Numbered from the stretch's first letter, positions 36,688 to 46,349 are shown. The stretch: 64,000 bases of DNA from an uncultured Bacillota bacterium (GCA_905188085.1 CAJJKN010000007.1:18305-82304), one strand, 5' to 3'. Program-made: numbers and translations. Notes: generated by a model from the letters alone, not told the origin.

Positions 36688-36860
36688 TAGTCTCTGTTTT
36701 TCTCCGGGCGGAAAACTTTGGTTTCACGGCTCTGGCAAGATTGGTTTGCCACGGTGCAAGAGGTTTTGCACGCGCTCTGGCAGCTTGTCTGACATTCGCC
36801 GCAGCCGGTATGCGCTCCTTTACGGATGTTGGCGCCCGCCACAGTTTGGATATGTTTCAT
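36687..36860 (-). CDS. scfA: SCIFF ribosomal peptide (six cysteines in forty-five residues)
   Basis: A 57-residue peptide starting MKHIQTVAGANIRKGAHTG. Cysteines lie at 20, 23, 27, 31, 35 and 42, all within the first 45 residues, in the conserved pattern CGECQTSCQSACKTSC. It is the substrate of the adjacent radical-SAM maturase. GGGAGGAAC lies seven bases before the ATG at 36860; ten extra upstream codons in the open frame are not needed. The charged tail after residue 45 (R-P-E-K-N-R-D) is longer than in many relatives. The function of mature SCIFF is unknown. Confidence 0.95.
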   Translation of the reverse strand: MKHIQTVAGANIRKGAHTGCGECQTSCQSACKTSCTVANQSCQSRETKVFRPEKNRD

Positions 36861-36904
36861 GTTTGGTTCCTCCCATCGTATATTCGTCAAAACTTACTCT
36901 TTTA

Positions 36905-36933
36905 TTTATACTTCATCCCCCTGTAAAAATCAA
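36905..36933 (-). promoter_or_regulatory. sigma-A promoter of scfA-scfB
   Basis: TTGATT (36928-36933), 17-base spacer, TATAAA (36905-36910) on the minus strand. Confidence 0.65.
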
Positions 36934-37021
36934 GTCCCGGCGTATGATTTTCCGCGCATGCAAGTTTTCCCTTTCTTTCGGGCACACTATTGGCGCTCAT
37001 CTTAATCAAAAGGAGACCTTT

Positions 37022-38374
37022 ATGCATACCACCGCCACCCAAAAGCTGGCCCATCAAGCCGTGCCCTCTTTAATTTTGCAGCTTTCCCTGCCTGCCATTT
37101 TGGGCATGCTGGTCAGCTCATTATACAATCTATCCGATACGTTTTTTGCCGCCCGCCTCGGCGTCAGCCAGGTGGGGGCCGTGGGCATCGTCATGCCCAT
37201 CATGACGTTTATCCAGGCCGTCGGGATGACCTTTGGCATGGGCGCCGGCAGCCGCATTTCCTATTTAATGGGGCGGGGCGATCGGGAAAACGCCGCCCGG
37301 GCCGGCGCCTGGGCCCTGGTGCTTTCCGCGTTTTCCGGCGTGGTTTTGCTAATTTGCGGGCTGTGCTTTCTTTCGCCCGTGCTGCGCGTTTTGGGCGTCA
37401 CGGACACCATCTTCCCCTATGCCAAAGAATATGCGTTTGTGCTTTTGCTCTCCGCCCCGCTGCAAACCGGCGGTTTTGTGCTCAACAACACCCTGCGCAG
37501 CCAGGGCAACGCCGTGCGCGCCATGTTGGGCGTCATTTTGGGCAGCGTTGTCAACGTCGGACTCGATCCTCTGTTTATGTTTGTCTTCGGCTGGGGCATG
37601 CGGGGCGCAGCCTTGGCCACCGCGGCCGGGCAAACGCTCAGCTGCCTGTTTTTGTTTTTTCAATATCAGCACAAAAAAAGCCCGCTCCGGTTCCGCTTCT
37701 CCCTGCTCCGGTGGGATCCTGCTCTGCTTTTGGCCATGGGCAAAGTGGGCCTTCCCACCTTTTTGCGCCAGGGCAGCACCATGCTGGCCACCATCTTATT
37801 AAACCGCGCCTGCCTTCCCTATGGAGATTCGGTCATTGCCGTTGTCTCCATCGTTTCGCGCATTTTATGGTTCTTAACCTCCGTGCTCATCGGCTTCGGC
37901 CAGGGCTTGCAGCCGCTGGTCGGCTACAGCTTTGGCGCCAAACACCTGCGGCGCATGCTCGCCTCTTATCGCTGGGCGCTGGTTTATGCCATAGGCTTTT
38001 CCCTTATTGCTGCGGCCGCCTGCTTTTTCTTTTCCGAAACTCTGCTTGTCTGGTTTTTGGCGCCGGAAGGTGCGCAGCGCGCCATGGGACTGTTGTGTTT
38101 TCGTTCTCAGCTAATCACCCTGCCCACCCAGGCGTTTGTCATTGTCTCCAATATGCTCATGCAGGCCACCGGCCGCGCCTTTTCCGCTTCGCTGTTGGCC
38201 GTAAGCCGGCAGGGCCTGTGCTTTGTGCCGCTGATTTTGCTGCTCCCCCGGCTCTTTGGCCCCACCGGTCTTTTGCTCACCCCCGCCGCCGCGGACGCCG
38301 CCACCTTTATTTTATCGCTATTGCTTACGTTTTTCGTCGTCCGCCGATACCGGCGCATGGCCTCCGCACAATAA
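37022..38374 (+). CDS. MATE-family multidrug/sodium exporter
   Basis: A 450-residue protein with twelve predicted helices in two six-helix halves. The conserved start PSLILQLSLPAILGMLVSSL, the N-x-S/A-D helix S-L-Y-N-L-S-D-T-F-F, and GMGAGSRISYLMGRGD are typical. MATE proteins export cationic drugs and metabolites by antiport. AAAGGAG precedes the ATG at 37022. It is divergent from scfA but has no evident functional tie. Confidence 0.92.
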   Translation: MHTTATQKLAHQAVPSLILQLSLPAILGMLVSSLYNLSDTFFAARLGVSQVGAVGIVMPIMTFIQAVGMTFGMGAGSRISYLMGRGDRENAARAGAWALVLSAFSGVVLLICGLCFLSPVLRVLGVTDTIFPYAKEYAFVLLLSAPLQTGGFVLNNTLRSQGNAVRAMLGVILGSVVNVGLDPLFMFVFGWGMRGAALATAAGQTLSCLFLFFQYQHKKSPLRFRFSLLRWDPALLLAMGKVGLPTFLRQGSTMLATILLNRACLPYGDSVIAVVSIVSRILWFLTSVLIGFGQGLQPLVGYSFGAKHLRRMLASYRWALVYAIGFSLIAAAACFFFSETLLVWFLAPEGAQRAMGLLCFRSQLITLPTQAFVIVSNMLMQATGRAFSASLLAVSRQGLCFVPLILLLPRLFGPTGLLLTPAAADAATFILSLLLTFFVVRRYRRMASAQ

Positions 38375-38398
38375 AAAACCGCCCCAAGGCGGTTTTTC
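38373..38398 (+). terminator. MATE gene terminator
   Basis: Stem AAAACCGCC/GGCGGTTTT with a CCAA loop. Symmetrical, so it also suits the convergent MBL-fold gene. Confidence 0.88.
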
Positions 38399-38418
38399 TC
38401 TTTTATATAGCGTGGCCG

Positions 38419-39270
38419 TTATGCCTTTCGGCCGGAAACAAACAGCTTAAACAGCTGATAATACACTTTGCGGTTGCCCACGCGCCAGATATATTTGGCG
38501 TTATCGTCCCCGCGTTCAATCATTTCATCAAAAATCGGCTGCACGGTTTCCTCCGTATAGGGCATGGCCACCCGGCCCTGCTCTTTCATTTCCTTATATA
38601 CGGCGTGCATCGCGCGCAAAAACTTGAGCTGGTCCTCCAAACACAGCGTTTCCATCGCTTCCCCGTGGCCGCGCAAAAGCGTAACCTGCTCTCTGCGCTG
38701 CAACACGCCCAGCCGTTCCTCCCAGCCGGAAAGGTCGCAATCCTTAAAATACATCTCGTTGGGCAGCACCACCACATCCCCGGTAAACAGCGCCTGCTCC
38801 TGTTCCAAATACAGCATCATATCCCAGGGCGAATGCGCGGTGATGGGCAGCTTTTCCAATTGCAAAATCGTCTTGTCGATTTCCGTTTTCTCTACGCCTT
38901 CCACCTCTGTCAACTGCTTTGGCACCTGCATCCCCTGATTGGCAATTTCCGCCGCCGCGCCCTTGCCGGCATACACGGGAATCTGCCCCGTTTTATCCAG
39001 CAGCGCATCCAGCCCCCAAACATGGTCCGGATGCGGATGCGTCAGCACCAGCGCGCAGATCGGCCGGTCAAACAGCGCTTTGCATTCCTGCACCATCTCT
39101 TCCGAAGCCTCCACGCTGGGCGCGTCAATGGCTACTACGCCGTTTTCCGTTACCACATAGCCGCCGTTGCATTGCCTGCGCAGGTTTAAGTCCCCCTGCC
39201 TGAAATACAGCCGATCGCTGATTTTTTCTATCGTTACCCGGTTTCCGGTATACACCAAAGGAAATTGCAT
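38419..39270 (-). CDS. metallo-beta-lactamase-fold hydrolase
   Basis: A 283-residue MBL-fold protein. The metal motif is LTHPHPDHVWG (H-x-H-x-D-H), with a further histidine in ITAHSPWDMMLYL and the aspartate in ALFTGDVVV. The C-terminal 80 residues are helical. Substrates in this broad family include lactones, thioesters and phosphodiesters; none can be assigned. GGGAGG precedes the ATG. Confidence 0.85.
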   Translation of the reverse strand: MQFPLVYTGNRVTIEKISDRLYFRQGDLNLRRQCNGGYVVTENGVVAIDAPSVEASEEMVQECKALFDRPICALVLTHPHPDHVWGLDALLDKTGQIPVYAGKGAAAEIANQGMQVPKQLTEVEGVEKTEIDKTILQLEKLPITAHSPWDMMLYLEQEQALFTGDVVVLPNEMYFKDCDLSGWEERLGVLQRREQVTLLRGHGEAMETLCLEDQLKFLRAMHAVYKEMKEQGRVAMPYTEETVQPIFDEMIERGDDNAKYIWRVGNRKVYYQLFKLFVSGRKA

Positions 39271-39365
39271 GCCCGTTCCTCCCAGCTTGCTTTGTCATTT
39301 TTTCTGTTTTACTATAATAGCAATCAAATCCCGTCCCTGCAACATTCTGTTTTTGGAGGTCTGTT

Positions 39366-39581
39366 ATGTTACAGCTAGGCAAATATCGTCATTTTAAGGG
39401 CAAAGAATATCAGGTGTTGTGCGTGGCCACGCACAGCGAAACGTTGGAAAAATATGTTGTATACCGTGCGCTGTACGGAGAATGCGGCGTTTGGGTTCGC
39501 CCGCTTTCTATGTTTACAGAGTCCGTCACCCGCGACGGCAAAACTCAGCCCCGCTTTGCCTATCTGGGGCCGATGGATTGA
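39366..39581 (+). CDS. DUF1653-family small protein
   Basis: A 71-residue protein with the family pattern G-K-Y-R-H-F-K-G-K-E-Y at the start, YVVYRALYGE in the middle and W-V-R-P-L-S-M-F at the end. The fold is beta-rich; no biochemical role is established. GGAGG seven bases before the ATG supports the start, and a TATAAT lies about 50 bases upstream. Confidence 0.85.
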   Translation: MLQLGKYRHFKGKEYQVLCVATHSETLEKYVVYRALYGECGVWVRPLSMFTESVTRDGKTQPRFAYLGPMD

Positions 39582-39624
39582 ATTTTCCCTCCGTTCTTTT
39601 AGGCTCTACCATCTTTGCACAAAG

Positions 39625-39650
39625 AAAAAAGGCCCTATAGGGCCCTTTTT
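39625..39650. terminator. bidirectional terminator between DUF1653 and the exporter
   Basis: The 14-bp perfect palindrome GGCCCTATAGGGCC (39631-39644) is flanked by A and T runs. Confidence 0.85.
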
Positions 39651-42631
39651 TATTCTACGGATTTTAGCGATTCCACCATATCGATTTTTTTCAGTTTATG
39701 GCTCATCACCACGCTGACCAGCAGCGCAAAGCTCAATGTCAGCAGCGCGCTGAATCCGTAACTCATCGGCAAAATTTGCCTGCCAAAACGCATTATTTCA
39801 ATCTCCACCGTCTTCATTATATATAGATGCAATGCGTCGCCCAGGAAAAACCCTATGAAGATGCCCAACAAACTCAGCCACAGGTTTTCTCTGAATACAT
39901 AGAGGTTCACTTCTTTTCTCGTAAAGCCCAGCACCTTCAGCGTCGCAATTTCCCGCACACGCTCACTGATGTTGATGTTTGTCAAGTTATACAATACCAC
40001 AAACGCCAAGAGCCCGGCAGAAAGGATGAGCACAACCACCACCGCCATCATGTTATCCACCGTCTCTTGAAACATGCGGATCGTCTCTGTATTGCTTGTC
40101 ACCTGCGTAATGTTTTCCTTTTCCAACAACGTGGCGCGCAGGTTTTGCTCAAAGGCGGCGTCCGTGCTGTCGGTCTTTAGATAGATCTGGTTGTATACCA
40201 CCGGTTCTCCGTATACCTGACGGTAGGTTTCCGGCGAAAGATACGCGTAATGATACAGATAATGCTCCGCCACGTCCTGCACTTTCACCGCGCGCCAGCC
40301 CTCGTCCGTTTCGATTTCCATCACGTCTCCCGGCTGCAAATTTAACACCTGCGCCATTTTATCCGTAATCACGGCGCTACCATCTTCCAACATAAGCGGC
40401 GTTTGCGTCTTTTTCTGTTTTAACACCACCCAATTGTTTAGCAATTTTGGTTCCTCCGGCACGGTAATATACACATCACAGGTTTCTTCGCCGCCCTGCT
40501 TGCGCACTTTCTCGCTCTTGTTATACAGCGCCGCCGCGTCCGTTACGCCCTGCTGCTGTTTTACGGTTTGTACACAGCGGGCCACCTGCTCTGTGGTCAG
40601 GTCGCTTTTCATCGTCACAATATCCTGATATTGATAAATCTCCTGAAACTGCTTGGTCGCCACGGTGGAAATACTATCCCTAATGCCAAAACCTATCAGC
40701 AATAGCGCCGTACACCCCGCAATGCCAAAGACCGTCATACATAAGCGTTTTTTATAGCGAAACAGGTTGCGCGCCGTTACCTTGCCGGAAAAACTCAGCC
40801 GCTTCCAGAAAAACTTTACCCGCTCCAGCAAAATCCGCTTGCCGATTTTCGGCGCCTTGGGCCGCATCAATTCGCTCGGCTTGTGCGACAGGCTGCTTAC
40901 ACACGCCCACAGCGTGGCCAAAATCGTCGTGCCCACCGCCATGGCCACGCTTATGGTCGCCAAATCCATATACAGCGGCTTATACAGTTTAGGAATGTTG
41001 TATATACTATTATATGCATCAAAAATTACCTGCGGAAACAACTGCATCCCCAAAGCCACGCCAATCACACTGCCCAATAAACTGGCAGTCAGCGCATAAA
41101 TCAAATATTTACCCGCGATCACCGCTTTGCCGTAACCCAGGGCCTTGCATACGCCCATATTGTTTCGCTGTTCGTCCACCATGCGCGTCATCGTCGTTAA
41201 ACATACCAACGCCGCCACCAGGAAGAAAAATGCCGGGAACACGTTGGCAATGGCCTGCATGCGGTCTGCGGAAAAGCTGTATTCCACAAAGCCCACGTTT
41301 GTGTTTCTGTCCAGCACATACCATTTCAATTCCGGCAAATCCGCTACATCCTGCCTGGCTTCCAAAATTTTTTCCCAGGCATCGTCCAGTTCCTTTTCCG
41401 CTTTTTTGCGGTTTGCATCCAAGGTCTTTTGCCCGCTTTCCAGCTGCTTTTTCGCATTTTTCAGCTGCGTCTGTGCCTCTGTCAGCTGCGCTTTCCCCTG
41501 TTTTATCTGCTCTATCCCTGCCTTCATGGTTTGCAGCTGCGCTTCCGTTTGGGCAATTTGTTCCGGCGTCATATACGCTTTGCCCTGCTCAAATTGTGAC
41601 AACGCACTGTCATACTGCGCCTGTTTTTCCGCTATCCAGCCATCTACCTGCGAAAGCTTCGTAAACGAACCATCCACCTGCGCCAAAAAAGCATTTACGT
41701 TTTTTTTCCAAGTTTTTTTGTTTTTCTCCAGCTCGGCTTTGCCGCTGTCTATCTTGGCCTGCGCTTTATCCAGTTCGCGGTTTGTCTTTTTCTTCGCCTC
41801 TCTGTATTCCTTTTCCGCATCGGAAAGCTCGTCCTTCGCCTTTTGAATCACATCCGTCTGCCAGTTGTCTGCCTGTTTTTCGCCCAGCGCTTCCAGCTTG
41901 GATTTTGCCGGCGCCACCGCGTCTTCATACGCGTTGTCGTAACACATCAATGGCTTTGCTCCCTGTATGGTCAACACCACCTGCGTATATCGTTCCAGCG
42001 CAAACGCCTGCTTTGGCACCAGTATAAAGCCGGATACCATGCCATTTCCGATGTTAGAGCTATCCCGGGAGGTACCGGTATACAGCGGCGAATTGGCAAA
42101 CCCCACCACCGCCACACTGTCATATTTCAACGTATCCGAAAGCGGGTCTTCCGTACCGCTTTGTAAAACGATCCTGTCTCCCAGCTGCACTCCTTTGTGT
42201 TTTAATCTCGTATCTGCCAAGCATTCGTCTGCCGATTGCGGCATCCGCCCTTCTGTCAGCAGCGGGCGGTTGATGTCGTTTTCTGTGTCCTTTTGCGCAC
42301 CCTCCGGCAAAGAATAGAGCTTTACCACCAGGTTTTTCTCTTCCACGGCTGCCAACACATCCGCCGTATATCCGGCTTCCAAGCCCTCTATACCGTCCGT
42401 CTTTTGGATTTTCTCCAAATCCTCCTGTTCAAACCCCACGGTGGACAGCAATTGTATATCCATCATATTCTGTTCGTCAAAATAGCGGTCGGCCGCCATA
42501 CGCATGTCCGGGCTGCTGGCTCGAATGCCGGCAAAAAACGAAGCGCCGATGCCGCAAATCAGAAAAATGGAAAAAAAGCGTCCTAGCGTACGCCGAATTT
42601 CCCTTGCCGTGTCTTTTTGGATCGCTTTCAT
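39650..42631 (-). CDS. FtsX/MacB-type ABC permease with an extracellular coiled coil
   Basis: A 993-residue permease of the FtsX superfamily. A membrane helix near residues 15-40 is followed by an extracellular domain with a long Lys/Glu/Gln-rich coiled coil at about 265-425. Three helices come next (about 455-595, with S-H-K-P-S-E-L-M-R-P), then a second extracellular domain (about 640-850) and three more helices ending in S-H-K-L-K-K-I-D-M-V-E-S-L-K-S-V-E. This matches large clostridial permeases thought to export peptides or lipids or to control cell-wall enzymes. It follows its ATPase gene by six bases with only a weak ribosome binding site. Confidence 0.85.
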   Translation of the reverse strand: MKAIQKDTAREIRRTLGRFFSIFLICGIGASFFAGIRASSPDMRMAADRYFDEQNMMDIQLLSTVGFEQEDLEKIQKTDGIEGLEAGYTADVLAAVEEKNLVVKLYSLPEGAQKDTENDINRPLLTEGRMPQSADECLADTRLKHKGVQLGDRIVLQSGTEDPLSDTLKYDSVAVVGFANSPLYTGTSRDSSNIGNGMVSGFILVPKQAFALERYTQVVLTIQGAKPLMCYDNAYEDAVAPAKSKLEALGEKQADNWQTDVIQKAKDELSDAEKEYREAKKKTNRELDKAQAKIDSGKAELEKNKKTWKKNVNAFLAQVDGSFTKLSQVDGWIAEKQAQYDSALSQFEQGKAYMTPEQIAQTEAQLQTMKAGIEQIKQGKAQLTEAQTQLKNAKKQLESGQKTLDANRKKAEKELDDAWEKILEARQDVADLPELKWYVLDRNTNVGFVEYSFSADRMQAIANVFPAFFFLVAALVCLTTMTRMVDEQRNNMGVCKALGYGKAVIAGKYLIYALTASLLGSVIGVALGMQLFPQVIFDAYNSIYNIPKLYKPLYMDLATISVAMAVGTTILATLWACVSSLSHKPSELMRPKAPKIGKRILLERVKFFWKRLSFSGKVTARNLFRYKKRLCMTVFGIAGCTALLLIGFGIRDSISTVATKQFQEIYQYQDIVTMKSDLTTEQVARCVQTVKQQQGVTDAAALYNKSEKVRKQGGEETCDVYITVPEEPKLLNNWVVLKQKKTQTPLMLEDGSAVITDKMAQVLNLQPGDVMEIETDEGWRAVKVQDVAEHYLYHYAYLSPETYRQVYGEPVVYNQIYLKTDSTDAAFEQNLRATLLEKENITQVTSNTETIRMFQETVDNMMAVVVVLILSAGLLAFVVLYNLTNINISERVREIATLKVLGFTRKEVNLYVFRENLWLSLLGIFIGFFLGDALHLYIMKTVEIEIMRFGRQILPMSYGFSALLTLSFALLVSVVMSHKLKKIDMVESLKSVE

Positions 42632-42637
42632 CGCTTT

Positions 42638-43339
42638 TCACCACTCAATCTGGTCCACGCTCAACGGCGCGGGGTTCACGCGCTGCTCTGTCACCTGTCC
42701 GTTTTTCACGCGGATCACCCTGTCTCCCATGGGCACAATGCTGCTGTTATGCGTAATGATGATCACAGTCATCCCCGTCTCTCTGCATGTCTGCTGCAAC
42801 AGCGCCAAAATCTGCCGCCCGGTGCCGGAATCCAGCGCGCCTGTCGGCTCATCACAAAGCAACAGCTTCGGGTTTTTGGCAAGCGCACGTGCAATGGCTA
42901 CGCGCTGCTGTTCCCCGCCGCTCATCTGTGCAGGAAAATGATCCATCCTGTCCGCCAGGCCCACCTGTTTTAGCGTTTGGACCGGGTCGAAATGATCTTT
43001 GCAAATTTCCGTGGCCAATTCCACGTTTTCCAGCGCAGTCAAATTTTGCACCAGGTTATAAAACTGAAAAATAAACCCGATTTCGTTTCGCCGATACATC
43101 GTCAATTGCCGGTCAGAAAACGATTCGATGTGCTGCCCGTCCACCATAATGGTGCCGGAGGTTGGGCTGTCCATGCCGCCCAACAGGTTTAACACCGTGC
43201 TTTTCCCTGCGCCCGAAGGCCCTACCACCACACACAGTTCACCCTTTTCCACCTCAAAATTTATCCCGGAAAGCGCCTTGGTTTCCACTTCGCCCGTCAC
43301 ATATATTTTTTCCACGTCTTTCAGTTCCACAAATGCCAT
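42638..43339 (-). CDS. LolD/MacB-type ABC ATPase
   Basis: A 233-residue ATPase with Walker A GPSGAGKSTVLNLLGGMD, a Q-loop GFIFQFYNLVQNLTA, signature MSGGEQQRVAIARALAKNP and Walker B LLCDEPTGALDS, with the switch histidine in I-I-I-T-H-N. The E-V-E-T-K-A-L-S-G-I start and G-G-M-D-S-P-T-S-G loop are typical of FtsX-partner ATPases. AAAGGGAG precedes the ATG at 43339. Partner of the adjacent large permease. Confidence 0.94.
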   Translation of the reverse strand: MAFVELKDVEKIYVTGEVETKALSGINFEVEKGELCVVVGPSGAGKSTVLNLLGGMDSPTSGTIMVDGQHIESFSDRQLTMYRRNEIGFIFQFYNLVQNLTALENVELATEICKDHFDPVQTLKQVGLADRMDHFPAQMSGGEQQRVAIARALAKNPKLLLCDEPTGALDSGTGRQILALLQQTCRETGMTVIIITHNSSIVPMGDRVIRVKNGQVTEQRVNPAPLSVDQIEW

Positions 43340-43544
43340 TGTTTTCTCCCTTTATTCCGCGCTTTTCCGTTCTTCTGCACGCGCAATTTTTCCTTAGTTG
43401 TTTTCCTGTTCCCTTTACTTTAGATTAGCGGTTTACCCGCCGGTTTGTCAAATCCTTTTCCGTTTCATTTTATACCGATTTTCTCCCGGCTATCCCCCGG
43501 CTGGTCGTTTGGTTTTTTCGTTTTTACGCCTGAAATCCCTTTTG

Positions 43545-43573
43545 TTGCTAGATCAAAAAAAACAGGTTATACT
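43545..43573 (+). promoter_or_regulatory. putative promoter of the glycosylphosphotransferase gene
   Basis: TTGCTA (43545-43550), 17 bases, TATACT (43568-43573), 44 bases upstream of the start. Confidence 0.55.
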
Positions 43574-43616
43574 AATATTACCTTTTTAACGATGTTACAT
43601 TTAAAGGAGCAGCTGG

Positions 43617-44981
43617 ATGAGCCCCCGTTTTTTAGACTATAAAAAAGCGATTTTATCAGCGATCAGCGCAGTGAACCTCTTGGCCATGGTAGGTATTTTT
43701 GCCTTTACATGGTTTCATTTTTATTTGTATCAAATTGGTGCTCCGTTTTATTATCGCTATGGAAACTGGCTGTTCTTTTTCATTTACGGCATTTCTTTGT
43801 ACGCCATCACCAGCGTTTTGGGCGGCTATCGCATCGGCCGTCTACGCTGTTCCGAAATCATCTATTCCAATTTTCTTTCGCTGGCGCTTGCCAATGTGTT
43901 TACCTTTTTCATCATGGCGCTCATTGCGCGGTTCTGGCTGCCGGCCGGCCCCATTTTAATCATGACATTGGTGGAATATGCCGTGGTTGTCATCTGGTCT
44001 CTGTTTTCCAGCCGGCTGTATCATTCCGTTTATCCGCCGCGCCGCATGCTTTTGGTTTCCGGCAGCAACACCTCCGAGCATTTGATCGATAAGATGAACA
44101 AACGCCCGGATAAATACGAAATTCGGGAATGTATCGACGCCGATACCGAAATTCATCTGCTGCGCCAAAAAATTGATGAATACGATGCCATCGTCATCTG
44201 CGATGTGGGTGCGCAAATGCAGGAGCTTTTGATCAACTATTGTTTCCGCGTCAACAAGCGGTTTTATCTGGTCCCCACCATCGAACATATCATCATCGCC
44301 AACGCCTCCAAAGTGCATCTGTTTGATACGCCGCTTTTGCTGTGCCGCAACCAGGGGTTGCAGCCCGAGCAGCGGTTTGCCAAGCGTGCGTTGGATCTGT
44401 TTGTTTCCTCGCTGGGCATTTTGGTCATGTCTCCTTTTATGCTCATCATCGCCCTTTGCATCTATGCCTATGACCGTGGGCCCGTTTTGTTCAAGCAGGA
44501 GCGTTTGACCTTGGGCGGCAGGGTTTTCACCCTGTATAAATTCCGCAGCATGGTGGTGGATGCCGAAAAGGACGGCATCGCCCGCCTTGCCAGCAAAAAT
44601 GATGTGCGCATCACGCCGATCGGCAAAATCATCCGCGCCATCCGCTTTGATGAATTGCCGCAGCTTTTCAATATTTTCAAAGGCGATATGTCTTTGGTAG
44701 GCCCCCGGCCGGAACGGCCGGAGATTGCAGAGGAATATGCCTCCACCCTGCCAAACTTTTCCTATCGGTTGAAAACAAAAGCCGGGCTCACCGGCTATGC
44801 CCAGGTGATGGGCAAATACAACACCACCCCGCAGGACAAGCTCCTACTGGATCTTATGTATATCGAAAACTATTCGTTTTTGTTGGATATCCGCATCCTG
44901 CTGATGACGGTAAAGATTTTCCTCATGCCGGACAGCACAGAGGGCGTAGACGAATCCAACCCCACCAACGAAGAAAAATAA
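43617..44981 (+). CDS. polyprenyl glycosylphosphotransferase (exopolysaccharide initiating enzyme)
   Basis: A 454-residue enzyme of the WbaP/WcaJ group. Four to five N-terminal helices (residues 12-135) precede a nucleotide-fold segment, and the C-terminal third is the bacterial sugar transferase domain: KRALDLFVSSLGILVMSPFM, then PVLFKQERLTLGGR, FTLYKFRSM, RFDELPQLFNIFKGDMS and VGPRPERPE. It transfers a sugar-1-phosphate to undecaprenyl phosphate, the first step of a surface polysaccharide. AAAGGAGC precedes the ATG. No other polysaccharide genes are in the window, which is unusual for such an enzyme. Confidence 0.93.
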   Translation: MSPRFLDYKKAILSAISAVNLLAMVGIFAFTWFHFYLYQIGAPFYYRYGNWLFFFIYGISLYAITSVLGGYRIGRLRCSEIIYSNFLSLALANVFTFFIMALIARFWLPAGPILIMTLVEYAVVVIWSLFSSRLYHSVYPPRRMLLVSGSNTSEHLIDKMNKRPDKYEIRECIDADTEIHLLRQKIDEYDAIVICDVGAQMQELLINYCFRVNKRFYLVPTIEHIIIANASKVHLFDTPLLLCRNQGLQPEQRFAKRALDLFVSSLGILVMSPFMLIIALCIYAYDRGPVLFKQERLTLGGRVFTLYKFRSMVVDAEKDGIARLASKNDVRITPIGKIIRAIRFDELPQLFNIFKGDMSLVGPRPERPEIAEEYASTLPNFSYRLKTKAGLTGYAQVMGKYNTTPQDKLLLDLMYIENYSFLLDIRILLMTVKIFLMPDSTEGVDESNPTNEEK

Positions 44982-44991
44982 TCATTTTCAT

Positions 44992-45019
44992 CAAAAAAAG
45001 GCCTTTCGGCCTTTTTTTG
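44992..45019 (+). terminator. glycosylphosphotransferase terminator
   Basis: AAAAAAAGGCC-TTTC-GGCCTTTTTTT. Confidence 0.88.
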
Positions 45020-45151
45020 TTTTTCAATCATCTTTTTACATGCCATCGTTTTTTCCATAACACGCCCAACCGATGGCAAACCGGGCGGACGCGCTTTCCA
45101 AACGGGCGGCTGTGTCTTTATGCGCCGCGGATTGCTGCTTTGATAACGCGG

Positions 45152-46102
45152 TCATCGGCTGCCAAACAGCGGTTTCTTTTCCGGCACGGGCACTTTTAAC
45201 AGCACAGCAATCAAAATGCTTGGGATTGTAATCAGCAAAAGCAGCATAGCCCCGTTTCCCGCAATGCGCGGCAGTTGGAGCATCGGGCCAAACAGCAGCA
45301 CGGCGCCGAAAAAGCCCCGCACCGAAACGGCGCTGAGAACACCATGCAGCAGGTTCATCGGCTGGCTTGCTTTTATCACACCGGCAAGGCTGACGATGCC
45401 GACAGTCAAATACATCACAAGATCCTTTTGCGCATGGTTAAGGCCAAAGTACGGTGCTGCGAAAAATGCGGCAAGGCAGCCCAGAAAAATTGCGATGCTG
45501 TTGGGCAAGGCGGAACGGAGCGCGCTTCCAAGGAAAGTCCCCTCCACCTTATGGTCATTGCGTTCAAAGGACATGAAAAAGGCAGGGAACGCTTCGATCA
45601 CAACATCTATCAGTGTAATTTGAATAGGGATGAACGGAAATTCCGTATTCAGCTGCAAACACAGCATGCTTAAAAGCACCGAATAAATGGTTTTGATGAA
45701 AAACACGCCTGCCGACTTGGTCAAGTTGTTGATCACCCGGCGCCCCTCGGAAATCACATCCCGAAGGACGGCAAAATCGGAATCCAGCAAAACGAGCTGC
45801 GCCGTCTGCTTGGCCGCATCGCTGCCGTTGCCCATAGCAGCGGAGCAGTCCGCCTGCCGCATGGCCAGCAGGTCGTTAACACCATCGCCTGTCATGGCCA
45901 CTTTATGTCCCCGGTCTTGCAGCGCGGCGATCAGCACCTTCTTCTGCTCCGGCGTCACTCGGCCAAATACCGTATGGCTCTCGGCTGCTTTGGCCAGTTC
46001 TCCATCGGGCATGCCGGTAGCGTCCAGCAGCCGATCGGCATGGCGTACGCCGGAAAGCTTGGCCACCGCCGCAGCTGCCATCGGGTTATCGCCGCAGATG
46101 AT
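45152..46102 (-). pseudogene. P-type ATPase, C-terminal fragment
   Basis: Only the last 317 residues of a cation-transporting P-type ATPase are present. The frame opens at I-I-C-G-D-N-P-M-A-A-A (normally K-I/V-I-S-G-D-N-P in the middle of the P domain). It has the hinge motif AMTGDGVNDLLAMRQADC and continues through about six C-terminal helices (IQITLIDVVIEAFPAFFMSF). The actuator, nucleotide and phosphorylation (DKTGT) parts are gone, so it cannot transport. An in-frame TAG stands directly before it. The missing part has been replaced by the start of a sigma-factor gene. Confidence 0.85.
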
Positions 46103-46349
46103 CTATGTAACAGTTTTTGGCTATGGCAATCAGCCATGTTCCAAAGGTCGCGCTACCGCCGGGATCAAACCTTTCAATGTTTCGTATCATCTTCAAAAAG
46201 GTCTCCTGTGTCAGATCCTCGCAGAGCGTTTCATTCTCTGTAGTTTTCAGAAGAAAGCCGGAAACGTAATCGTAGTACAGCCGAATCAGCTCGTCAAACG
46301 CCGGCCGGTCTCCGCGCTGGCATCTTTTGATCAGGGCTTTTTCATTCAC
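46086..46349 (-). pseudogene. ECF-type RNA polymerase sigma factor, N-terminal fragment
   Basis: An 87-residue start of an ECF sigma factor. The GTG start is well placed after AAGGAGGAGG. Region 2 is recognisable (RGDRPAFDELIRLYYDYV, then LCEDLTQETFLKMIRNI and FGTWLIAIAKNCYIDHLRR). A TAA then ends it before the linker and the DNA-binding region 4, so it cannot recognise a -35 element. The break coincides with the beginning of the ATPase fragment; both sides share bases ATCATCTGCGGCGA, as if joined by microhomology. Confidence 0.85.
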
